DNA from: Streptomyces sp. NRRL F-2664
Lineage (GTDB): Bacteria; Actinomycetota; Actinomycetes; Streptomycetales; Streptomycetaceae
Direction: 5' to 3'
Assembly: GCF_000719345.1 (NCBI RefSeq)
Contig: NZ_JOFX01000015.1
Location: 61,782-125,781, forward strand
Length of the DNA stretch: 64,000 nucleotides
The notes beneath the pieces were generated by a model. That model saw only the letters and a program-made list of their open reading frames with translations, had not been told where the DNA came from and searched no databases. This document shows positions 34,199 to 43,513 of this stretch, one piece after another. The first letter of the stretch is position 1. Every line of letters starts with the position of its first letter. A program made the translations under genes and the position numbers.

Positions 34199-35035
34199 TC
34201 AGATGCCGACCTTGATGCGGGTGAAGCGCTTCAGGGTGACACCGGCCTCGTCCAGGACCTTCTGGACGGACTTCTTGTTGTCCAGGGCGTAGGCCTGGCC
34301 GAGCAGCGTGGCGTCCTTGAAGAAGCCGTTGACGCGACCCTCGACGATCTTGGCGATGGCAGCCTCGGGCTTGCCCTCCGCGCGGGTGACCTCTTCGGCG
34401 ATGCGGCGCTCGGACTCGACCTTCTCGGCCGGGACGTCCTCGGCGGACAGCCACTGCGGGGCGAACGCGGCGATGTGCTGCGCGACGCCGCGGGCGACCT
34501 CGGCGTTCTCCTTGTCGAGCTCGACCAGGACGCCGATCTGGAACGGCAGGTCGGGCATCGTGCGGTGCATGTACGCGGTCACGTAGCCGCCGGTGAACTG
34601 CGCGAAGCGGTCCAGGACGATCTTCTCGCCGAGGTTGGCGTTGGCCTCGTCGACGAAGGCGGTGACGGTCTGGCCGGGCTTGATCTCGGACGCGAGGAGC
34701 GCCTCGATGTCGGCCGGGGAGGTGGCGGCGACGTGCGCGGCCAGCTCGTTGGCGACGGCAAGGAACTTCTCGCCCTTGGCGACGAAGTCCGTCTCGCACT
34801 TCAGCTCGACGAGGACACCGGAGGTGTTGTCGTCGGCGATGAGGGAGACGACGGCACCGTTCTCGGCAGAACGGCCCTCGCGCTTGGCGACGCCCTTCTG
34901 GCCCTTGATGCGGAGGGCTTCCTGGGCCTTCTCGACGTCGCCGTCGGCGTCCACGAGCGCGTTCTTGCAGTCCAGCATGCCGGCGCCGGTGAGCTCGCGG
35001 AGCTTCTTGACGTCAGCGGCGGTGTAGTTCGCCAT
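34199..35035 (-). CDS. tsf: Elongation factor Ts
   Basis: Guanine nucleotide exchange factor for EF-Tu, 278 residues. The N-terminal UBA-like domain is YTAADVKKLRELTGAGMLDCKNALVDADGDVEKAQEALRIKG, followed by the two core subdomains (VLVELKCETDFVAKGEKFLAVANELAAHVA). It ends GVTLKRFTRIKVGI. It lies 135 bases after rpsB, with two hairpins in the gap, and a terminator follows it. Confidence 0.97.
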   Translation of the reverse strand: MANYTAADVKKLRELTGAGMLDCKNALVDADGDVEKAQEALRIKGQKGVAKREGRSAENGAVVSLIADDNTSGVLVELKCETDFVAKGEKFLAVANELAAHVAATSPADIEALLASEIKPGQTVTAFVDEANANLGEKIVLDRFAQFTGGYVTAYMHRTMPDLPFQIGVLVELDKENAEVARGVAQHIAAFAPQWLSAEDVPAEKVESERRIAEEVTRAEGKPEAAIAKIVEGRVNGFFKDATLLGQAYALDNKKSVQKVLDEAGVTLKRFTRIKVGI

Positions 35036-35076
35036 GAGTCTGTGATTCTCTCTCGAAGTCGTAGATCTACGGGTGA

Positions 35077-35162
35077 ACGGCGGAGGCGCCGCGCTCGTGG
35101 CGCGGCTCCCCCGCCGTCATCGTCCGTGCTGTGAGTGCCCGGCGCATGAACGCCGGGCGCTC
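35077..35162 (-). promoter_or_regulatory. Two hairpins in the rpsB-tsf intergenic region
   Basis: Hairpin one (35133-35162) has 12-pair arms GAGTGCCCGGCG/CGCCGGGCGCTC with a 6-base loop. Hairpin two (35077-35117) has ACGGCGG/CCGCCGT outer and GCCGCG/CGCGGC inner stems. They may be partial terminators that set the S2:EF-Ts ratio or an S2-binding control element. Confidence 0.65.
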
Positions 35163-35170
35163 TCAGTGGG

Positions 35171-36052
35171 TCAGGCCTGCTCGGCGTCGGCGGCCGGAGC
35201 AGCCTCGGCGGTGGCGTCGGCGGCCGGAGCAGCCTCGGCGGCGGCGTCGGCGGCCGGGGCCTCGTCAGCCTTCTTGTCGCCCTCGAGCAGGTCGCGCTCC
35301 CACTCGGCGAGCGGCTCGGCGGCGGCCTTCTCGCCCGGCTTCGAGTCGCCGGTCGCGGCGCCGGAGCGGGCGATGAGGCCCTCGGCGACGGCGTCGGCGA
35401 TCACGCGGGTGAGCAGGGTGACGGAACGGATCGCGTCGTCGTTGCCCGGGATCTTGTAGTCGACCTCGTCGGGGTCGCAGTTGGTGTCGAGGATCGCGAC
35501 GACCGGGATGTGGAGCTTGCGCGCCTCACCGACGGCGATGTGCTCCTTCTTGGTGTCGACGATCCAGACGGCGCTGGGAACCTTCGACATCTCGCGGATA
35601 CCACCGAGGGTCTTCTCCAGCTTGGCCTTCTCGCGGGAGAGGACCAGGAGCTCCTTCTTGGTGAGACCCGAGGCGGCGACGTCCTCGAAGTCGATCGCCT
35701 CAAGCTCCTTCAGACGCTGGAGGCGCTTGTAGACGGTGGAGAAGTTGGTGAGCATGCCGCCGAGCCAGCGCTGGTTGACGTACGGCATGCCGACGCGCGT
35801 CGCCTGCTCGGCGATGGCCTCCTGGGCCTGCTTCTTGGTACCGACGAACATGATGGAGCCGCCGTGCGCGACGGTCTCCTTCACGAACTCGTAGGCGCGG
35901 TCGATGTACGACAGCGACTGCAGCAGGTCGATGATGTAGATGCCGTTGCGCTCGGTGAAGATGAAGCGCTTCATCTTCGGGTTCCAACGGCGGGTCTGGT
36001 GACCGAAGTGGACGCCGCTCTCCAGCAGCTCCCGCATCGTGACGACGGCCAT
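35171..36052 (-). CDS. rpsB: 30S ribosomal protein S2
   Basis: Ribosomal protein S2, 293 residues. ATG 36052 ([11 protein letters not shown]) was chosen because AGGAG lies six bases upstream. Core motifs: [65 protein letters not shown] and [29 protein letters not shown]. The last ~65 residues form an acidic, Ala/Glu/Pro-rich tail with repeats, longer than in E. coli but usual in actinobacteria. First gene of the rpsB-tsf unit. Confidence 0.97.
   Translation of the reverse strand: MAVVTMRELLESGVHFGHQTRRWNPKMKRFIFTERNGIYIIDLLQSLSYIDRAYEFVKETVAHGGSIMFVGTKKQAQEAIAEQATRVGMPYVNQRWLGGMLTNFSTVYKRLQRLKELEAIDFEDVAASGLTKKELLVLSREKAKLEKTLGGIREMSKVPSAVWIVDTKKEHIAVGEARKLHIPVVAILDTNCDPDEVDYKIPGNDDAIRSVTLLTRVIADAVAEGLIARSGAATGDSKPGEKAAAEPLAEWERDLLEGDKKADEAPAADAAAEAAPAADATAEAAPAADAEQA
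35183..35260. repeat. 30-bp tandem repeat in the 3' end of rpsB
   Basis: Two near-identical 30-base units (35183-35212, 35213-35242) and a partial third encode a repeated Ala/Glu/Pro segment ([20 protein letters not shown]) in the disordered S2 tail. Confidence 0.8.
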
Positions 36053-36303
36053 GGCCATCTCCTTGGTTTCTCGGTTTGGTTCCTGACGCCCCACCGCGCC
36101 CTGCCCCCGTGGAGGGGACCGAGAGACGCTGTCACCTGGCCGTTTCGGGCTGGTGCCGGGGCGTGCGAAGTCGACCCGGTGACCCGGATCGCCACAAGAA
36201 GTGTACGGGACCCGGCGGTATGCCGGGTGACGCCGTTGTCCCCAGTGCCCGGGCCGTCCACAGCCCGGCCCGCGTCCCGACCGGCTGCGGCACGCTCTGC
36301 TGC

Positions 36304-37509
36304 ATGATGACACTGCTGCTCAGCCTGCTCCTGGCCGTGGCCCAGGCCGCCTTCCCCGCCGTCCGCCCGCTGCCCGCGCCGCTGTCGGTGGCGCGCTGGT
36401 GGGATCCGCCCCCGACCCCGTACGCCGCGGGGCACCGCGGGGTGGACCTGGCCGCGCCGGTGGGCGCGCGACTGCGGGCGGTCGCCGCCGGCCGGGTGCA
36501 CTACGCGGGACAGGTCGCGGGCCGCGGGGTGCTCTCGCTCGCCCTGCCCGGCGGGCTGCGCACGACCTACGAGCCGGTCCGGCCACTGGTCGCGGAGGGT
36601 GAGGAGGTCGCGGCGGGGCAGGTGGTGGCGGTCCTCACGGAGGGGTCCCACTGCCCGGAGCCGTGCCTGCACTGGGGGCTGCTGTCGGGCGAGGTGTACC
36701 TCAACCCGCTGACGCTCCTGGCGCGGCCCGCCCCCCGCCTGCTGCCAGAGCCGCTCCCGGGCTCGGACCCGCGGACGCAGCCGCAGCCGCACGGGGCCGA
36801 AGGCGGGCCGGCGGGCGCCGGGGCGGCACGGGACTCAGCCCCGGACGCCCCGCAGGGCGATGGCCAGGGCCGTCTCCGTGATGACCTCGGGGTCCTCGGC
36901 GGCACCGAGCTCGATGCGCCGCACGGCGGCGTCCACGACGCCCTGGAGGAGCATCGCGGCCAGTCTGGGCTGCTCCTGCCCGAGGGCGGCCAGCGCCTCG
37001 ACGATCATCGCGATCAGTCCGCCGTGCGCGGCACGGATCTTCTCCCGGGCCCCCGCGTCCAGTTCGCCGGCCGAGATCGCCACGACCGCCCGGTGCCGCC
37101 GGTCCCCCACCAGCGCCAGCTGGCTGCGCACGTACGCCTCGACCTTGGCCTCCGGCGCGTCGGCCTGCTCCATCGCCGCCTCGATCTCGGCGGCCCAGAC
37201 GGGGAAGTCCACGGCGCACAGCTCTTCGACCACGGCGGCGCGGGAGCGGAAGTACTCGTACACGGAGGACCGGGCGAGCCCGGTCCGCTCGGCCAGGGCG
37301 GGGAAGGTCAGGGCCTCCGTCCCGCCTTCGGACAGCAGGGAGCGCGCGGCGTCCAAGAGGGCGCCGCGCTGCATCGACCGGTGCTCGGCCACGGAGGCCG
37401 CTCGAATCCTGGGCACACGTCCACTCTACGGAGGTACCGCAAGCTCAACGCCCCATATCTGCCAACTTCGCGCGCAACTGCAGCACGGACTTGGTGTGGA
37501 TCTGGCTGA
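36304..37509 (+). CDS. M23-family secreted metallopeptidase; true 3' end uncertain
   Basis: Begins with a signal peptide ([22 protein letters not shown]) and an M23 (LytM) endopeptidase domain. Zinc ligands are suggested by [27 protein letters not shown] (HxxxD) and CLHWGLL. Peptidoglycan cross-bridge cleavage or amidase activation is the usual role. The recognisable domain ends near 36750. The frame then stays open, antisense through the whole TetR gene, to 37509. The last ~240 residues look like non-coding translation (Arg/Gly/His/Gln-rich), so either the natural stop was lost by a small indel or the protein has a random-looking tail. Confidence 0.65.
   Translation: MMTLLLSLLLAVAQAAFPAVRPLPAPLSVARWWDPPPTPYAAGHRGVDLAAPVGARLRAVAAGRVHYAGQVAGRGVLSLALPGGLRTTYEPVRPLVAEGEEVAAGQVVAVLTEGSHCPEPCLHWGLLSGEVYLNPLTLLARPAPRLLPEPLPGSDPRTQPQPHGAEGGPAGAGAARDSAPDAPQGDGQGRLRDDLGVLGGTELDAPHGGVHDALEEHRGQSGLLLPEGGQRLDDHRDQSAVRGTDLLPGPRVQFAGRDRHDRPVPPVPHQRQLAAHVRLDLGLRRVGLLHRRLDLGGPDGEVHGAQLFDHGGAGAEVLVHGGPGEPGPLGQGGEGQGLRPAFGQQGARGVQEGAALHRPVLGHGGRSNPGHTSTLRRYRKLNAPYLPTSRATAARTWCGSG
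36835..37416 (-). CDS. TetR-family transcriptional regulator
   Basis: Regulator of 193 residues from a GTG start. The N-terminal DNA-binding domain (about residues 17-62) reads [49 protein letters not shown], a textbook TetR helix-turn-helix. The C-terminal ligand domain is all-helical and Ala-rich. It lies 28 bases upstream of the whiG stop side on the opposite reading direction order (whiG is next on the same strand, upstream). Its gene is wholly overlapped in antisense by the open frame of the M23 peptidase. Target and ligand are unknown. Confidence 0.88.
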   Translation of the reverse strand: MPRIRAASVAEHRSMQRGALLDAARSLLSEGGTEALTFPALAERTGLARSSVYEYFRSRAAVVEELCAVDFPVWAAEIEAAMEQADAPEAKVEAYVRSQLALVGDRRHRAVVAISAGELDAGAREKIRAAHGGLIAMIVEALAALGQEQPRLAAMLLQGVVDAAVRRIELGAAEDPEVITETALAIALRGVRG

Positions 37510-38281
37510 CCCGGCTCTCGGTGACACCGAGCACGTTGCCGATCTCCGCCAGGGTGAGGCCCTCGTAGTAGTAGAGGGTGACCACCGTCTTCTCGCGCTC
37601 CGGCAGGGTGTTGATGGCCCGGGCCAGCAGGCGGCGCAGTTCGCGGTCCTCCGCCACCTCGACCGGGTCGTCGGCGGCGGTGTCCTCCAGCGTGTCCATC
37701 AGCGAGAGGCGGTCGCCGCCCTCCCCGCCGACGTGCAGCAGTTCCTCCAGGGCGACCACGTTCGCCAGGGACAACTGGCTGAAGACCGCGTGCAGGTCCT
37801 CCACACCGATCCCCATCTCCCCGGCGACCTCGGCCTCCGTCGGGGTGCGCCGCAGCTGGGCCTCCAGCGTGGCGTAGGCCCGCTCCACGGCGCGGGCCTT
37901 CTGCCGGACGGAGCGGGGGATCCAGTCCAGCGCCCGCAGCTCGTCGATCATCGCGCCGCGGATCCGGGTGATCGCGTACGTCTCGAACTTGATCGAGCGG
38001 TCGATGTCGAACTTCTCGATGGCGTCGATCAGCCCGAAGACTCCGGAGGAGACGAAGTCGGCCTGCTCGACGTTGGGCGGCAGGCCCACGCTGACCCGGC
38101 CGGCCACGTACTTCACCAGCGGCGAGTAGTGCAGGATCAGCTGCTCCCGCAGCCGCTCGTCACCCGAGTCCTTGTACGAGCGCCACAGCACCTCCAGGGA
38201 CGAGGGCGCGGTGGACCGCACGCTGCCGCGGGCAGCGGGAGGCACCGCAGCGCGGTCGGACCCTGAGGTGTGTGGGGGCAT
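37445..38281 (-). CDS. whiG: Sporulation sigma factor WhiG (FliA family)
   Basis: RNA polymerase sigma factor of 278 residues. Region 2 is [36 protein letters not shown]...[17 protein letters not shown], with [36 protein letters not shown] typical of WhiG/FliA. Region 4 is [45 protein letters not shown]. No flagellar genes occur nearby, and in Streptomyces this family member commits aerial hyphae to sporulation. The N-terminal ~28 residues are low complexity. The 259-base region upstream separates it from dprA. Confidence 0.95.
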   Translation of the reverse strand: MPPHTSGSDRAAVPPAARGSVRSTAPSSLEVLWRSYKDSGDERLREQLILHYSPLVKYVAGRVSVGLPPNVEQADFVSSGVFGLIDAIEKFDIDRSIKFETYAITRIRGAMIDELRALDWIPRSVRQKARAVERAYATLEAQLRRTPTEAEVAGEMGIGVEDLHAVFSQLSLANVVALEELLHVGGEGGDRLSLMDTLEDTAADDPVEVAEDRELRRLLARAINTLPEREKTVVTLYYYEGLTLAEIGNVLGVTESRVSQIHTKSVLQLRAKLADMGR

Positions 38282-38540
38282 GCTTCGCCTTTGCCGGAGC
38301 CGGATTCGTTGGGAGCGTAGCGTGACGGAAGTGTCGCGGTGCGCGAAGAGTACGGGATGGCGCGGGGGCCGAGGGGCGCCCCGGCTCGCGCGGGCGACCC
38401 GGGACCGGCGCCTCGCGCACGGTCCCGGCGACTGCCACCGGGAGGACCGCGTCTGTCATCGCATTCACTCTTCCACCGGAAGTCCCCAGGTCAACGACCG
38501 CCTCGCCGAGCGGCCCGGCTTTGTGTGCACCTGATGCCGT

Positions 38541-39725
38541 TCATCGGCTCAACTGCCAGCCGTCGCCCTGCCGTTCGACGAACCCCAGAGAGTGAAGTTC
38601 GTACAGTCTGCCGATGACTTCATCGGCGCCGGTGCCGGCGGCACGTGCCAGGTCGGCGGCGGTCGTCGGCCTGCCGGCCGGGAGCGCTTCGAGCACGCGG
38701 GCGGCGTCGGGGTCCAGCAGGTCGCGGGCGAGCACGGGGCCGCGCCGCTCCGGGGCCAGCTCGCCCATGGCGCCGACCAGTTCGACCACCTCCGCCGCGT
38801 CGGTGACCAGCAGGGCCTCGCCCCGCAGCAGTTCGTGCACGCCGGCCGAGAGCCCGCTGGTGGCGGGCCCGGGGACGCCCATGGTGAACCGGCCGAGCCG
38901 CTGGGCGCGCCGGGCGGTGACCAGGGAGCCGCTGCGGTGGGCGGCCTCCACGACGACGGTGCCGCGGGTCAGGGCGGCGATGACCCGGTTGCGCAGGACG
39001 AAGCGGCTGGGCGTGGGGTGGCTGCCGGGCGGCAGCTCTCCGAGGACGAGCCCCTGGCCCGCGATGCGGCCGAGCAGGCCGGCGTGTCCGCGGGGGTAGG
39101 CGACGTCCACTCCGCAGGCGAGCACCGCGGCGGTCGCTCCGCCGGAGGCGAGGGCTCCCCGGTGCGCGGCCCCGTCGATCCCGAAGGCCGCGCCGGATAC
39201 GACGACCCAGCCCCGCTCGGCGAGGCCGGCGGCGAGCACCTGGGCCATGTGTGCGCCGTACGGGGTGCAGGCCCTGGCTCCGACCAGGGCGACCGAACGC
39301 AGCGCCCAGGTGCGCAGGTTCGGCCGGCCCCGCAGCCAGAGGCCCACGGGGCGTTCGTCCCCGAGGTCGTCCAGCTGCGTCGGCCACTCCGCCGACCCGG
39401 GGTGCACGAAGCGGCCTCCGGCCTCGGCGGCCCGTTCGAGGTCGCGCCGCGGGTCGGCGAGCGCGGCCCGTCTGCGGTAGGCGTCGAGTCGTTGCGGCCC
39501 CACCCCGGGCGCGGGCGCCCACCGTGCCTCCGGCTCGGTCAGCAGTCGCATCAGCCCCGGGGCGCCGTGCTCCCGGATCCAGCGGCCGCCGTGCGCGTCC
39601 CCCGGCTCCAGCACACGGGTCAGGGCCGCCCGGGCCAGCAGCTCCTCGTCCTGCGGATCCGTCCCGGCCCCGGCCTGCGGATCAAGCTGTGTCCCGGCCC
39701 GCGGGTCGGCCTGCGCCCCGGTCAT
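38541..39725 (-). CDS. dprA: DNA-processing protein DprA
   Basis: Protein of 394 residues with an N-terminal low-complexity leader, a SAM-like region, the DprA Rossmann core (VALVGARACTPYGAHMAQVLAAGLAERGWVVVSGAAFGIDGAAHRGAL; VLACGVDVAYPRGHAGLL; NRVIAALTRGTVVVEAAHRSGSLVTARRA) and a C-terminal winged helix (VLEALPAGRPTTAADLARAAGTGADEVIGRLYELHSLGFVERQG). It loads RecA on incoming single-stranded DNA in competent bacteria; its role in Streptomyces is not established. The ATG overlaps the comM stop by 4 bases. Confidence 0.93.
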   Translation of the reverse strand: MTGAQADPRAGTQLDPQAGAGTDPQDEELLARAALTRVLEPGDAHGGRWIREHGAPGLMRLLTEPEARWAPAPGVGPQRLDAYRRRAALADPRRDLERAAEAGGRFVHPGSAEWPTQLDDLGDERPVGLWLRGRPNLRTWALRSVALVGARACTPYGAHMAQVLAAGLAERGWVVVSGAAFGIDGAAHRGALASGGATAAVLACGVDVAYPRGHAGLLGRIAGQGLVLGELPPGSHPTPSRFVLRNRVIAALTRGTVVVEAAHRSGSLVTARRAQRLGRFTMGVPGPATSGLSAGVHELLRGEALLVTDAAEVVELVGAMGELAPERRGPVLARDLLDPDAARVLEALPAGRPTTAADLARAAGTGADEVIGRLYELHSLGFVERQGDGWQLSR

Positions 39726-41353
39726 GTCCCGGCTCCCGTCAGCGAGATGGCACCGCGGGCGATGCCGGTCCGCAGCTCCAGCGCCACGGCCACATCGAGC
39801 GCCTCGGGACGCTCGCGCCCCCGCAGGTCGGCGACGGTCCATGCGACCCGCAGGACGCGGTCCAGCCCGCGGGCGGTGAGCAGCCCCCGCTCCAGTTCCC
39901 GCTCGGCCTGCGCCAGAGCTCCCGGCGCCGCCTGCCAACGGGTACGCAGCTCCGGTCCGGGCACTTCGGAGTTGAGCCGCCAGGGCGTACCGGCGAGCCG
40001 CGCCCCGGCGCGTTCCCTCGCTTCCCGCACCCGGTCGGCGACCACCTCGGTGGACTCCCCCCGGCCGCCCCGTCCCAGCAGGTCGCTGCGGGTCACGGGC
40101 TCGACCTCCACCCTCAGGTCCACCCGGTCGAGCAGCGGCCCCGACAGCCGGGCCTGGTAGCGCCGCACGGCCGAGGGCGGGCATTCGCATCCCGCGCCGT
40201 GCCGGCTGTGCCGTCCGCACGGGCAGGGATTCGCCGCGAGGACCATCAGGAACCTCGCGGGCAGCCGTACCACTCCCGCGGCGCGGGCGATGACCACGTG
40301 CCCCGACTCCAGGGGCTGGCGCAGTGCGTCCAGCGCCCGGCTGTGGAACTCCGCGGCCTCGTCCAGGAAGAGGACCCCCCGATGGGCGAGGGAGACCGCT
40401 CCGGGCCGGGGCACCCCCGTACCGCCGCCCACCAGGGACTGCATGGTCGCCGAGTGGTGCGGGGCGCAGTACGGCGGCCGGGAGACCAGCGGTTCGCCGG
40501 GCGGCAGGATTCCCGCGACCGAGTGGACCGCCGTGACCTCCACGGAGTCCTGGCGGGTGAGCGGCGGCAGGATCCAGGGCAGCCGCTCCGCCAGCATCGT
40601 CTTGCCCGCGCCGGGCGGCCCGCTCAGGAACAGGTGGTGGCCGCCGGCGGCCGCCACTTCGAGGGCGCGGCGTGCTGTGTGCTGCCCGGTGACGTCGGCG
40701 AGGTCGGGGAAGTCCGCGCGGTCCCCGCCGGGCCCGCCCGGGGCGAGCCCGGTGCCCAGGCCCGCTCCCGGGACGAGCAGTCCGGCCAGTATCGGGTCCG
40801 GGCGGCCCGGCGGGTCCCCGGGATCCTCCTGGGGCACCTCGCCGTCGGTGAGGACGGCGATCAGCTGGCGCAGGCTGCGCACGCCGAGCACCGAGACGTC
40901 CGGCACGAGCGCCGCCTCGGCGGCGCACTGCTGGGGCACGACCACCTGCCGGTAGCCCGCTTCGGCCGCGGCGAGGACGGCCGGGAGGATGCCCCGCACC
41001 GGCCGCACCCGCCCGTCCAGCCCCAGCTCGCCGATCAGCACGAGGTCGGCGATGGCCGCCGGGTCGACGACCTCGGCCGCCCCCAGTACGGCCGCCGCGA
41101 CGGCCATGTCGAAACCGGCTCCCGACTTCGGCACGGAGGCCGGGCTCAGCCCCACCGTGAGCTTCTTCTGCGGCCAGGCCGCTCCGGAGTTGACCACGGC
41201 GGCACGCACCCGGTCCCGGCTCTCCACCAGGGTCTTGTCCGGGAGCCCGACCAGGGTGAAGGCGGCGACTCCGGGCTCCAGGTCGGCCTGGACCTCGACC
41301 ACCACGCCGTCCACGCCGGCCAGGGCCACCGAGCAGGCCCGCGCGAACCCCAT
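39722..41353 (-). CDS. comM: YifB/ComM-family Mg-chelatase-like AAA+ ATPase
   Basis: Hexameric helicase-like ATPase of 543 residues. The N-terminal ChlI-like fold has VEVQADLEPGVAAFTLVGLPDKTLVESRDRVRAA. The AAA+ core has Walker A FLSGPPGAGKTMLAERL, Walker B GVLFLDEAAEF and sensor residues in RFLMVLAANPCPCGRHS. The cysteine cluster (CPCGRHSRHGAGCEC) is typical. In competent species ComM extends recombination branches. It overlaps dprA (ATGA) and yraN (TGATG), forming a three-gene unit. Confidence 0.93.
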   Translation of the reverse strand: MGFARACSVALAGVDGVVVEVQADLEPGVAAFTLVGLPDKTLVESRDRVRAAVVNSGAAWPQKKLTVGLSPASVPKSGAGFDMAVAAAVLGAAEVVDPAAIADLVLIGELGLDGRVRPVRGILPAVLAAAEAGYRQVVVPQQCAAEAALVPDVSVLGVRSLRQLIAVLTDGEVPQEDPGDPPGRPDPILAGLLVPGAGLGTGLAPGGPGGDRADFPDLADVTGQHTARRALEVAAAGGHHLFLSGPPGAGKTMLAERLPWILPPLTRQDSVEVTAVHSVAGILPPGEPLVSRPPYCAPHHSATMQSLVGGGTGVPRPGAVSLAHRGVLFLDEAAEFHSRALDALRQPLESGHVVIARAAGVVRLPARFLMVLAANPCPCGRHSRHGAGCECPPSAVRRYQARLSGPLLDRVDLRVEVEPVTRSDLLGRGGRGESTEVVADRVREARERAGARLAGTPWRLNSEVPGPELRTRWQAAPGALAQAERELERGLLTARGLDRVLRVAWTVADLRGRERPEALDVAVALELRTGIARGAISLTGAGT

Positions 41354-41724
41354 CAGGCCACCCCCCTGACGTGTTCCACCAGGGGTGCGCCGCGCCGCGG
41401 CAGCAGCACGCCGACGAGGTCGATGCGGACCCCGCCCGGCGGTGGTCCGCCGTGGTCCGCGAGCCAGCGCCCGGCGAGCCGCCGCAGCCGGTCGGCCTTC
41501 GCGGCCCGTACGGCCGCCATCGGGTGCTCGAAGTCACCCGCCCGCCGGGTCTTGACCTCGCACACGACGAGGGCGTCCCCGTCACGCGCGACGATGTCGA
41601 TCTCCCCGCCGCGGCACCGCCAGTTCCGTGCGATCACGGTCATGCCGGCCTCGGTCAGCCGCCGCGCCGCGAGCTCCTCGCCGTACCGCCCCAATGCCTG
41701 TCGTGCCACGCCCTTCGCGTCCAT
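41353..41724 (-). CDS. yraN: YraN-family endonuclease-like protein
   Basis: Protein of 123 residues of the UPF0102 family, a small restriction-endonuclease-like fold. The likely active site is EEIDIVA-type: [27 protein letters not shown] (E...D...EVK). ATG 41724 gives the usual length ([23 protein letters not shown]). First gene of the yraN-comM-dprA unit; function in DNA processing is inferred from this conserved link. Confidence 0.9.
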   Translation of the reverse strand: MDAKGVARQALGRYGEELAARRLTEAGMTVIARNWRCRGGEIDIVARDGDALVVCEVKTRRAGDFEHPMAAVRAAKADRLRRLAGRWLADHGGPPPGGVRIDLVGVLLPRRGAPLVEHVRGVA

Positions 41725-41832
41725 CGGGCACCACCTCCGGCACCGACGGTCCCGCGTCCCCGCCCACCGTGTGGATCTTGGTGGACAACCCCGCCCCTGT
41801 GGACGAACCCGTCACCCTCCCGGGTGAGGCGA

Positions 41833-42141
41833 TCAGCTCCCGGGCAGTTCGAGGTCGGTCTTGTTGAGCTCCTCGATGTTCACGTCCTTGAAGGTGAGCA
41901 CCCTGACCTGCTTGACGAAGCGGGCCGGCCGGTACATGTCCCAGACCCACGCATCGGCCATCGAGACCTCGAAGAACACCTCGCCCTGGACCGAGTGCAC
42001 CTGCATCTCGTAGTCGTTGGTGAGGTAGAAACGGCGTTCGGTCTCGATCACATACTTGAACAGCCCGACGACGTCGCGGTACTCCCGATAGAGCTTCAGC
42101 TCCATCTCGGTCTCGTACTTCTCGAGGTCCTCGGCACTCAT
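41833..42141 (-). CDS. DUF2469-family protein
   Basis: Conserved actinobacterial protein of 102 residues (MSAEDLEKYETEMELKLYREYRDVVGLFKYVIETERRFYLTN), acidic and without signal or membrane segments. The function is unknown. The ATG at 42141 was chosen over longer frames because the family starts here and GGGGAA lies just upstream. It sits between the signal peptidase block and yraN, its usual place in Streptomyces and mycobacteria. Confidence 0.9.
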   Translation of the reverse strand: MSAEDLEKYETEMELKLYREYRDVVGLFKYVIETERRFYLTNDYEMQVHSVQGEVFFEVSMADAWVWDMYRPARFVKQVRVLTFKDVNIEELNKTDLELPGS

Positions 42142-42196
42142 GGCATGTTCCCCTTCAGCCGTGCGTCCCCCTATTGTGCGCCAGCGCCGTCCGCCC

Positions 42197-42703
42197 CTAA
42201 ACGATTTCCGGGGCCAGGACCACGGGCGCACCCGGAGGACCCTCGTCGAGCAGCGTGCGGAGCAGCTCGGCGAGCCTGGTCGGGTACACCGTCTCACGTG
42301 CCGCGAGAAGTTCCTCGGAGGTCCACCACCTGGCTCCGGCGACGCTGCGCCGCTCCAGCTCGGTCAGGCCGTCCATCCGGGTCTCGGTCCGGCGGGTCCG
42401 GGCCAGGAAGTACCACTCGTCCTGCTCCCAGCGCCGGCCGTCGAAGGGGAAGGAGCAGTACCGCCGCCACAGCACCGGCCCGAGTTCCACCTCGGTGATC
42501 CCGGTCTCCTCGGCCAGCTCCCGCAGCGCGGCCTGCTCCCGGGTCTCGGTCCCTTCGAGGCCGCCGCCCGGCGTGAACCACCAGTCGTCCGAGGGGTCGG
42601 CCGGCTCGAAGCCGTGCAGCAGCAGGATCCGGTCCGCCGGGTCCAGGAGGATCACCCGGGACACCTGGCGGGGACCGCGGTCGCCCGCCGGTTCAGGCGG
42701 CAC
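42197..42703 (-). CDS. NUDIX hydrolase (MutT-like), downstream of sipZ
   Basis: NUDIX pyrophosphohydrolase of 168 residues. The box GGGLEGTETREQAALRELAEETGI (about residues 47-70) is complete. The GTG start at 42703 overlaps the sipZ stop region by 11 bases; an internal GTG (VSRVILLDP) is an alternative. In S. lividans a mutT-like gene is reported in the operon headed by sipZ, which agrees with this layout. The substrate is unknown. Confidence 0.87.
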   Translation of the reverse strand: MPPEPAGDRGPRQVSRVILLDPADRILLLHGFEPADPSDDWWFTPGGGLEGTETREQAALRELAEETGITEVELGPVLWRRYCSFPFDGRRWEQDEWYFLARTRRTETRMDGLTELERRSVAGARWWTSEELLAARETVYPTRLAELLRTLLDEGPPGAPVVLAPEIV

Positions 42704-43472
42704 CGGCCCGCTCCCGCCGCCCGCGCCCCCGCAGCCGTACGAGGGGCCCGTACGCCGCTCCCAGCACCACCAGGACGGCGCCGGCGACCACGGCCGCCAC
42801 CTGCAGCCGCAGCGGCCCGTGCCCCGAAGTACCGCCGGGCAGAGCCGCGTAGGTCCTCGGCCGCTCCAGCATCCCCATGGACGGCCAGGCCAGGGCGTCG
42901 ACGCGGGCGCTGACGGCGGACCGAGGCACGGTGCCTTGCCCGGCCTCCTGCAGGTGGGAGCGCGAGTCCAGCGAGGCGGCGCGCCGGTCGCCGAGCAGGA
43001 AGAGGTTGCCCTCGGGCACGGTCACCTCGAAGGGGGTCCCGGGGGGCGGGGCCTGCCCGGGCGGCATGGCCAGGCCGGAGTCCGGCCGGCTGGTGTCGGC
43101 GTAGGGCTCGTCCAGCGGGGTGCCGTTCACGGTCAGCTCGCCGCCCGCGCCGCAGCACTTCACGGTGTCACCGCCGACTCCTACGACCCGCTTCACCATG
43201 GGCAGGTCGCTCCACGTGGAATCGGTGAAGACGACCACATCGCCGCGGCGCACCTCACCGCCGTCGATGCGCTGCGCCAGCAGCCGGTCGCCGGGCCGCA
43301 CCGTCGGCATCATCGAGTCCGTCGGGACCGTGTAGGGCCGGTAGACGAGCGCGCCCCACACGAAACCCCCGAGGAACAACGCAAAGCCGATGGCCACGAC
43401 GATTCCCGACACCACGTTGCCGAGCCCGCCGCGGCCGTCCGCGCCCCTGCGTATCGCTTCTGTTCCGCCCAT
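42693..43472 (-). CDS. sipZ: Type I signal peptidase (SipZ-type)
   Basis: Membrane-bound serine protease of 259 residues that removes Sec signal peptides. One N-terminal membrane helix (residues ~20-42), catalytic Ser53 in PTDSMMPT, general-base Lys94 in MVKRVVGVGGDTV, box E LLGDRRAASLDSR, and a second C-terminal membrane helix (AAVVAGAVLVVLGAAYGPLV) followed by a basic tail. Fourth in the row of four; the symbol is assigned by order relative to the S. lividans sipWXYZ cluster. The NUDIX gene overlaps its 3' end. Confidence 0.85.
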   Translation of the reverse strand: MGGTEAIRRGADGRGGLGNVVSGIVVAIGFALFLGGFVWGALVYRPYTVPTDSMMPTVRPGDRLLAQRIDGGEVRRGDVVVFTDSTWSDLPMVKRVVGVGGDTVKCCGAGGELTVNGTPLDEPYADTSRPDSGLAMPPGQAPPPGTPFEVTVPEGNLFLLGDRRAASLDSRSHLQEAGQGTVPRSAVSARVDALAWPSMGMLERPRTYAALPGGTSGHGPLRLQVAAVVAGAVLVVLGAAYGPLVRLRGRGRRERAGAA

Positions 43473-43513
43473 ACCAGCGCCCCCACATCGGGATCGTCGA
43501 CCTGGGCGGCACC

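Noticed and set aside
36860..38266. Plus-strand open frame of 468 codons opposite the TetR and whiG genes
   Set aside because: Antisense to two well-supported regulators; no recognisable domain.
38541..41585. A single 1014-codon reading frame covering dprA and the comM region
   Set aside because: Only the last 394 codons (dprA) are coding; the upstream part is out-of-frame translation of comM, whose true frame has all AAA+ motifs.
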